DNA of 35,562 nt from an uncultured Ruminococcus sp. (GTDB lineage Bacteria > Bacillota > Clostridia > Oscillospirales > Ruminococcaceae), in assembly GCA_900318825.1 (NCBI GenBank), contig ONMB01000014.1:1-35562 (forward strand). The letters are read 5' to 3'. Numbering within the stretch: position 1 is the stretch's first letter; each line of letters starts with the position of its first letter. The notes under the pieces are model-generated. The model was not told the DNA's origin and did no database searches. It saw only the letters and a list, made by a program, of their open reading frames with translations. The translations under genes were made by a program, and so were the position numbers. Shown here one piece after another: positions 31,530 through 35,562 of this stretch.

Positions 31530-31904
31530 TCACTCGCCGTTGTAGATTATATCAACAAGCTCGTGTATCTCTTCGACGGTGATGCCGCCGGTACGCGCTT
31601 TGTCGCACGCCTGAACGATGAGCTGTTCGGTCTGACGGAGGTATTCCTCCCTGACGAGCTCGCGGTCCTGTCCTTTTACGAAGCTGCCCTTGCCGGTCTG
31701 GGAGATGATAAAGCCGTCTCGTTCGAGTTCCTCGTAGGCGCGTTTGGTAGTAATGACGCTGATACGCAGTGACTGAGCGAGTGCGCGCATAGACGGGAGG
31801 GCGTCCCCTTCCGAAAGCTGACCGCTCATTATCTGTGCTTTGATCTGGGAGACGATCTGTTCGTAGATAGCTTCACCAGAAGAATTTGAAATAATAATAT
31901 CCAT
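31530..31904 (-). CDS. GntR-family regulator, YtrA subfamily
   Basis: A 124-aa repressor-type regulator. Residues ~10-75 are the GntR winged helix: IYEQIVSQIKAQIMSGQLSEGDALPSMRALAQSLRISVITTKRAYEELERDGFI, then the GKGSFV wing. Only ~50 residues follow, the short dimerisation tail that defines the YtrA subfamily. ATG 31904 is chosen because the extension upstream would run through the promoter. It heads the ABC operon, and two palindromic sites overlap its own promoter, so autoregulation is likely. It probably senses a small molecule exported by, or toxic to, the envelope. Confidence 0.93.
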   Translation of the reverse strand: MDIIISNSSGEAIYEQIVSQIKAQIMSGQLSEGDALPSMRALAQSLRISVITTKRAYEELERDGFIISQTGKGSFVKGQDRELVREEYLRQTEQLIVQACDKARTGGITVEEIHELVDIIYNGE

Positions 31905-31918
31905 AGTGATCACCGTAT

Positions 31919-31967
31919 TGTATATACTTGATATACACATTATACACTGTATATACACACTTGTCAA
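31919..31967 (-). promoter_or_regulatory. Autoregulated promoter with two operator-like palindromes
   Basis: On the minus strand: TTGACA (31962-31967), a 17-bp spacer and TATAAT (31939-31944). The 10-bp palindrome TGTATATACA (31949-31958) fills the spacer. A second site, TGTATAT-5-ATATACA (31919-31925 and 31931-31937), lies at the start of transcription. Both share GTATAT half-sites, so a GntR dimer could bind at each and block the promoter. Confidence 0.8.
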
Positions 31968-32005
31968 TACCCTTTTGCAAAAAATCCGGAAATTTTTTCC
32001 GGGCA

Positions 32006-32046
32006 GCAAAAAACAGCCGCAAAGAAGCGTACTTCCTTGCGGCTGT
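32006..32046 (-). terminator. Terminator of the GNAT gene
   Basis: The arms ACAGCCGCAA (32013-32022) and TTGCGGCTGT (32037-32046) extend inward with GAAG/CTTC after one mismatch. On the minus strand a T-run follows. It lies immediately after the stop codon. Confidence 0.92.
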
Positions 32047-32051
32047 ATGGT

Positions 32052-32714
32052 TTAACGTTTATCGTTTATGACCGAGTGACTGTGTATGTAGAATTCCTCC
32101 TGACTGGGCTGCCATGCCTTTACCTTTGGCGTGAACTGCTTGTCGTACTCCTCAACAGCTACCTCGTCTCCGCACGGAGCGTCGGCGTCGTTCTGATGAT
32201 AGAACCATTTTCTGCCGTCGAATGTGCCCTCGACGAGTTCCTTCACGAGCAGGGGAGCAGGGTAAATATCACCTTCAAAGCAGATGTTGTACTTAAAACA
32301 GCTCTTGTAGCCGCGGGCAACGTAGTTATCTGGGTTGCCGAAGTTGATAACGGCGTCCCAGCCCATTTCACGCGCTTTGTCAAAGGTGTACTCGAGGAGC
32401 GCTTTGCCGTAGCCCTGACGCTTGAAGTCGGGGTGTATGCAGATAGGTCCCATGGTGAGGACGGCTTTTTCCGTGCCGTTTTCATCGACGAGCTTTGACT
32501 CGGAGTACATAACGCTGCCGATGACCTTGCCACCGGCTTCGATAACGTAGTCGAGTTCGGGGATAAAAGCCTTGTGCTGTCTGAGAACGTGCATAAAATA
32601 GTGTTCGCAGCAGCCTGGAACGCTGAGGTTCCAGAAGGCCTCGCGGGCGATATTTTCTACTGTGTTGTAGTCATTTTTAGTTTCTAAACGTATGATATAG
32701 TCCTTTTTATTCAT
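32052..32714 (-). CDS. GNAT-family N-acetyltransferase
   Basis: A 220-aa acetyltransferase. The GNAT core is visible: IRLETKNDYNTVENIAREAF (beta1-alpha1), AVLTMGPICIHPDFKRQGYGKALLEYT with the acetyl-CoA pyrophosphate loop RQGYGK, and INFGNPDNYVARGYK for the last strand and helix. About 65 C-terminal residues follow the core. Overall it resembles YhbS-type uncharacterised acetyltransferases. ATG 32714 has AGGAGG eight bases upstream. It is monocistronic, with an unusual leader containing a short ORF and a hairpin, which may indicate inducible expression. The substrate (amino-acid-like, peptide or antibiotic) is unknown. Confidence 0.85.
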   Translation of the reverse strand: MNKKDYIIRLETKNDYNTVENIAREAFWNLSVPGCCEHYFMHVLRQHKAFIPELDYVIEAGGKVIGSVMYSESKLVDENGTEKAVLTMGPICIHPDFKRQGYGKALLEYTFDKAREMGWDAVINFGNPDNYVARGYKSCFKYNICFEGDIYPAPLLVKELVEGTFDGRKWFYHQNDADAPCGDEVAVEEYDKQFTPKVKAWQPSQEEFYIHSHSVINDKR

Positions 32715-32745
32715 TTTTATTTCCTCCTGAAAATGCTGACAAGGC

Positions 32746-32785
32746 ACGGGAGGCTTGTGTGAGACAGTATTCGCAAACCTCCCGT
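32746..32785 (-). promoter_or_regulatory. Hairpin in the GNAT leader, possible translational switch
   Basis: ACGGGAGG (minus strand, 32785-32778) pairs with CCTCCCGT (32753-32746), extended by a CAA/TTG pairing. No T-run follows, so it is not a terminator. The CCTCC strand is also complementary to the gene's AGGAGG ribosome binding site 25 nt downstream, so two alternative pairings exist. Confidence 0.5.
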
Positions 32786-32821
32786 TTACGCTGCTATCTC
32801 CATTTTAGTAATATTCTTCAA
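32786..32821 (-). CDS. Possible 11-codon leader peptide of the GNAT gene
   Basis: A TTG start preceded by AAGGAG (32830-32835, eight bases upstream) opens a frame MKNITKMEIAA that stops one base before the ACGGGAGG hairpin arm. This position is what a translation-attenuation leader needs, but the non-ATG start and short length make it uncertain. Confidence 0.3.
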   Translation of the reverse strand: MKNITKMEIAA

Positions 32822-32891
32822 ACAAAGAACTCCTTATAATTATTATTGGCATATGCGCCTGTGAACGACCATTCCGGCTCGTTCTGCTGAT

Positions 32892-32920
32892 ATTATAGCA
32901 TAATATTCCCGTTTTGTCAA
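32892..32920 (-). promoter_or_regulatory. Promoter of the GNAT gene
   Basis: On the minus strand: TTGACA (32915-32920), a 17-bp spacer and TATAAT (32892-32897) with TGC in the extended -10 position. The leader is about 170 nt and starts with a 6-bp hairpin GAACGA/TCGTTC (32863-32868 and 32879-32884). Confidence 0.85.
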
Positions 32921-33015
32921 TACATGAAAATGCTCTGACCGCCACAGCAAAAGGAGAGCGGTGAGATATTAATTCAAGCATTTTTTTATGGATATAAATG
33001 TTTACATTTTGAACG

Positions 33016-33044
33016 TTGACTTTGATGTGTTAGTGTGTTATAAT
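33016..33044 (+). promoter_or_regulatory. Promoter of the GGDEF-EAL gene
   Basis: TTGACT (33016-33021), a 17-bp spacer and TATAAT (33039-33044). It is divergent from the GNAT promoter; 32921-33015 holds nothing recognisable. Confidence 0.82.
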
Positions 33045-33050
33045 TAATTC

Positions 33051-33184
33051 ATAGTAGTATACATTATTATATGTATATCGGGGAATATGTATTTTGATCT
33101 TTTTGTCAGCTGTCAGGTCAGCTGCTATGACCATATGTATAATGACCTCAGAATAGACAGCAGACATCTTCCCTTATAGCACTG
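33051..33184 (+). other. Leader of the GGDEF-EAL gene, structured but unassigned
   Basis: About 140 nt with a 7-bp hairpin TATACAT/ATGTATA (33058-33064 and 33071-33077) and repeated GTCAGCTG-like segments around 33107-33125. GGTCA/TGACC (33116-33120 and 33128-33132) can also pair. It does not match the c-di-GMP-I or -II riboswitch consensus by eye, although that class would be logical here. Confidence 0.3.
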
Positions 33185-33199
33185 AGGAGGATGGAAAAC

Positions 33200-34927
33200 A
33201 TGAAAAAGAATAAAGTCAGCATTATAGAAAAAACGCTGAATAGCATTTCAAACCGGAAAAGAGCTCCTGTTGCAGGATTTTTTGCGCTGCTCATACTGTA
33301 TTTTGTGGCAACATTCCTCACAAGCTCTCTTGCCGGCGCACAAGGTTCAATAAAGATAGTTGGAAGCAGTGTTCAGGTCTACGCTTTTGCAGGTGTTTTT
33401 GCAGCACTCGCAAACATCTGTATAATATTTATGGTGCTTTTCTACGGCAAGCTCGGCTTTCGCATTGCGATGATCGCTCTGTGCATACAGATACCGATGA
33501 TATCTATGGGTATTTTTGTCCGTAAGAACCTTTCGAGCCTTTCCGGATTGTTTACCGATATCTTTACTATCATCGCTATCATACTGCTCCAGAAAAATAA
33601 CGAGAGAATGGACCGCTATCAGGAAAAACTGAGGGATCAGGCTATAAACGATATGCTCACCCAGCTTCCGAACCGCTTCGCTTGCTCTGAGCTCGTCAAT
33701 GACCTCATTAAGCGCGGTGAGAAGTTTACTGCGGTCTCTATCGACATCAACCATTTCAAGAGCATAAACGATTCTATCGGCTTTAATGCCGGAAACGCAG
33801 TCCTTATTGAAATAGCCTCAAGGTGGAAAACTATCGCTGACAGCGGACTCTCCGGAACGCTCGACTTTATCACAAGACTTTCCGGTGATGAGTTTGCGCT
33901 TATTATCCGCGATTATCGTTCAGATGAAGACATCATCAAAACTATCAGACAGTATGAGTCAGCACTCAGCAACCGCGTTACGATCGACGACTGTGACCTC
34001 TATATCACAGCCAGCTTCGGCTATGCTGAATTCCCGACCGACGCCGATAATTTAAACAGCCTCTTCTCGTATTCAGATGCGGCTATGTCCGAGAGCAAGC
34101 GCCTCAACAGCAGCGACCACATCATGCGCTTTACACCCGATCTCCTCAAAGCAGGGCGTTCCCTCGAGATCGAACGCAAGATCAGAGCTGCTCTCGAAGA
34201 CGACACTATATACTTCAACCTCCAGCCGCAGTTTGACCTTGAGCATAAGCTGCGCGGCTTTGAAGCTCTCGCAAGAATGAAGGACTCCGACGGCAACAAT
34301 ATCAGTCCCGGCGAGTTTATCCCGATCGCTGAAAAGGTCGGACTCGTTGACAAGATCGACGGCACTGTTTTCAGGAAGTCCGCTGAATTCTTCGGCACTC
34401 TCCTCAAAAAGTCTCCTGCCCCGGATGTTATACTCAGCGTGAATGTCTCGGTAAGACACCTTATGAAGAACGATTTCCTCGACGAGATGCGTGAAATTGT
34501 AAGGACAAGCGGTGTGCCGGCGTCACAGCTTGAGGTCGAGATAACCGAGTCGATAATGATCGATTCCGCCGAAAAGGCTCTCGAGTGCATTCTGGAACTT
34601 AAGAGAATGGGCATGAAGATCGCCATTGACGATTTCGGTACAGGCTATTCGTCACTGAGCTATCTCAATAAATTCCCGGCAGATCTGCTCAAGATAGACA
34701 AGTCCTTCATCGACAAGATGAACGCCAATGAGTCCTCAAAGAAGTATGTTGCAGCGATAATCTCTATCGGTCACATTATGAACTTCGACGTTATCTCAGA
34801 GGGTGTTGAACAGCCGGAGCAGCTCGAGACTCTCCGTGAAATAGGCTGCGACTTCATACAGGGCTATATCTGGGGACGTCCGCTTTCACCTGATGATGCG
34901 GAAGCAGTTTATATGGGAGCTGTATGA
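33200..34927 (+). CDS. Membrane GGDEF-EAL c-di-GMP turnover protein
   Basis: A 575-aa signalling protein. The N-terminal ~125 residues hold about four membrane helices without a recognisable sensor domain. The GGDEF domain (~150-305) has SGDEF at 228-232, a first-position variant that can still be active, plus DINHFKSINDSIGFNAGN. The EAL domain (~320-570) keeps its catalytic set: EAL at 355-357, NVSVRH, EVEITES, DDFGTGYSSL, KIDKSFI, SEGVEQ and QGYIWGRPL. A phosphodiesterase is therefore likely, with possible cyclase activity. ATG 33200 lies nine bases after AGGAGG; the ATG at 33191 abuts the site and is less likely. It is monocistronic. No c-di-GMP effector is nearby. Confidence 0.93.
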   Translation: MKKNKVSIIEKTLNSISNRKRAPVAGFFALLILYFVATFLTSSLAGAQGSIKIVGSSVQVYAFAGVFAALANICIIFMVLFYGKLGFRIAMIALCIQIPMISMGIFVRKNLSSLSGLFTDIFTIIAIILLQKNNERMDRYQEKLRDQAINDMLTQLPNRFACSELVNDLIKRGEKFTAVSIDINHFKSINDSIGFNAGNAVLIEIASRWKTIADSGLSGTLDFITRLSGDEFALIIRDYRSDEDIIKTIRQYESALSNRVTIDDCDLYITASFGYAEFPTDADNLNSLFSYSDAAMSESKRLNSSDHIMRFTPDLLKAGRSLEIERKIRAALEDDTIYFNLQPQFDLEHKLRGFEALARMKDSDGNNISPGEFIPIAEKVGLVDKIDGTVFRKSAEFFGTLLKKSPAPDVILSVNVSVRHLMKNDFLDEMREIVRTSGVPASQLEVEITESIMIDSAEKALECILELKRMGMKIAIDDFGTGYSSLSYLNKFPADLLKIDKSFIDKMNANESSKKYVAAIISIGHIMNFDVISEGVEQPEQLETLREIGCDFIQGYIWGRPLSPDDAEAVYMGAV

Positions 34928-34961
34928 TGTTCCGCTCACATTGAATTTAAAATCATGGCAA

Positions 34962-34991
34962 AACAGCCGCAGGTCAATGCCTGCGGCTGTT
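34962..34991. terminator. Bidirectional terminator between the GGDEF-EAL gene and the last gene
   Basis: A 12-bp perfect stem (AACAGCCGCAGG / CCTGCGGCTGTT) with a 6-nt loop lies between convergent genes. T residues follow on both strands, somewhat interrupted. Confidence 0.85.
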
Positions 34992-35011
34992 GCTTTTGTT
35001 TGGAAATCTGC

Positions 35012-35562
35012 TTATTTGTATTCGATCGTTACCTGATGTTCGACCTCAGAACCGTTGATTATCATTCTCAATCTGCCGTTTTTGATGAGGAAGTTCTGGT
35101 CTTCAGCAGCAGTTGCCTTTCCGAGAGCTGACCTGATGTCAATTCTGGTGTCCGAATCGGAAAGCCGTATATATGTATCATCTCTGTTGTAGCCGCCAAG
35201 TGCAAGTGCTTCCTGACCGATAGCGTCGAGCTTCAGGTGAGAATCGCAGAGGTTCACCTCAGAGCTGCCGTACAGTGAGCCGAAGCAGGTGGAATTGTCT
35301 GCCATGACGTTCAGCACCAGACTCACCTGATCGGTGCGCACTATGGCTTTTGAACCGCGGAGAGTTCCGAAAACGACCATATACTTGTTATGTGCGTAGA
35401 AGTTCACAGAGCTCCTTGAAAGAGATATTTCTGCATTGCTTTCGAGCGAGCCGATAAGGTTCTGAAGCTCCTTGACGTCTGCGTATTCCGGATAATCGAG
35501 GAGCCTGTTGACGCCCTCTATCCGCACGTCGCCTCTGTTTATCTCCGCAAGCGTGTCGTGAA
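35012..35562 (-). CDS. 3' part of an unidentified beta-rich protein (cut by the window edge)
   Basis: The reading frame stays open to the right window edge, so the protein's N-terminus lies outside; at least 182 residues are visible. A GTG at 35527 is not needed as a start. After a short helical part (LLDYPEYADVKELQNLIGSLES), the rest reads as successive short beta strands with Gly/Asn/Asp/Ser turns (FGTLRGSKAIVRTDQVSLVLNV, GSLYGSSEVNLCDSHLKLDA, IRLSDSDTRIDIRSALGKA), as in beta-helix or beta-solenoid folds. I do not recognise the family. The strand-turn periodicity is of the order of 18-25 residues. Confidence 0.6.
   Translation of the reverse strand, partial: HDTLAEINRGDVRIEGVNRLLDYPEYADVKELQNLIGSLESNAEISLSRSSVNFYAHNKYMVVFGTLRGSKAIVRTDQVSLVLNVMADNSTCFGSLYGSSEVNLCDSHLKLDAIGQEALALGGYNRDDTYIRLSDSDTRIDIRSALGKATAAEDQNFLIKNGRLRMIINGSEVEHQVTIEYK

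Noticed and set aside
33051-33184. c-di-GMP riboswitch before the GGDEF-EAL gene
   Set aside because: The leader is structured and the biology would fit, but the conserved GEMM core sequences are not visible; a covariance-model search would be needed to revive the idea.
34021-34626. Minus-strand open frame of 201 codons inside the GGDEF-EAL gene
   Set aside because: It is antisense to conserved GGDEF and EAL motifs, and its Ser/Leu-rich composition is typical of a shadow frame.
1-35562. CRISPR array, insertion sequence, prophage, integrase or attachment sites
   Set aside because: No regularly spaced repeats, transposase or phage-type genes were seen. The two tRNA genes have no adjacent integrase or repeated 3' ends.

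Overview
The window looks like a chromosomal segment from a cellulosome-forming Ruminococcus of the gut or rumen (R. flavefaciens or R. champanellensis type, Oscillospiraceae, Clostridia). The main evidence is the secreted four-module enzyme at 17515-20430 (GH30 glucuronoxylanase, CBM22, type I dockerin, CE1-type esterase). A T-box-controlled tyrS, spoIIID, PflA, a YtrA-type ABC operon and AGGAGG-type ribosome binding sites support a Gram-positive Firmicute. The species is inferred; no rRNA is present.

Layout. 1-2.4 kb: tRNA-Thr, T-box-tyrS, spoIIID. 2.4-5.0 kb (minus): overlapping cca, pflA and a DUF3592-like membrane protein. 5.2-6.4 kb: zinc-ribbon SAM methyltransferase behind a long leader. 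6.7 kb: tRNA-Ala. 6.9-9.3 kb: OmpR-type response regulator and PAS-containing histidine kinase. 9.4-12 kb: divergent GT1 glycosyltransferase and NDP-sugar dehydratase/epimerase. 12.1-12.8 kb: unrecognised soluble protein with a weak nuclease-like signature. 12.9-14.7 kb: ABC-F ribosome-protection-type ATPase whose leader contains an intrinsic terminator and small ORFs. 14.7-17.4 kb: folate operon (HD protein, folP, folBK, folA). 17.5-20.4 kb: the xylanase/esterase. 20.7-22.9 kb: divergent regulator combining a LacI-like sensor, a GGDEF-like domain and an AraC HTH. 22.9-27.5 kb: aminotransferase, two small SMR/EamA-like membrane proteins and a YfhO-type GT-C protein. 27.5-28.9 kb: MATE exporter with an operator-like promoter. 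29.1-32.0 kb: GntR/YtrA regulator with ABC ATPase and two permeases. 32.0-32.9 kb: GNAT acetyltransferase with a structured leader. 33.0-34.9 kb: membrane GGDEF-EAL protein. 35.0 kb to the end: 3' part of an unidentified protein.

How the parts work together. Most transcription units have a clear sigma-A promoter with 17-bp spacing and a strong intrinsic terminator, so units can be delimited with some confidence. The most interesting unit is 22936-27463. It has the same functional parts as the Gram-negative Arn pathway (ArnB aminotransferase, ArnE/ArnF flippase pair, ArnT GT-C transferase) but uses a YfhO-type GT-C protein, which suggests amino-sugar decoration of a Gram-positive envelope polymer. 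The upstream PBP1/GGDEF-like/AraC regulator is placed to control this cluster, the xylanase, or both. Several resistance or efflux genes (ABC-F, GNAT, MATE, Ytr-type ABC) carry distinct leader or operator architectures.
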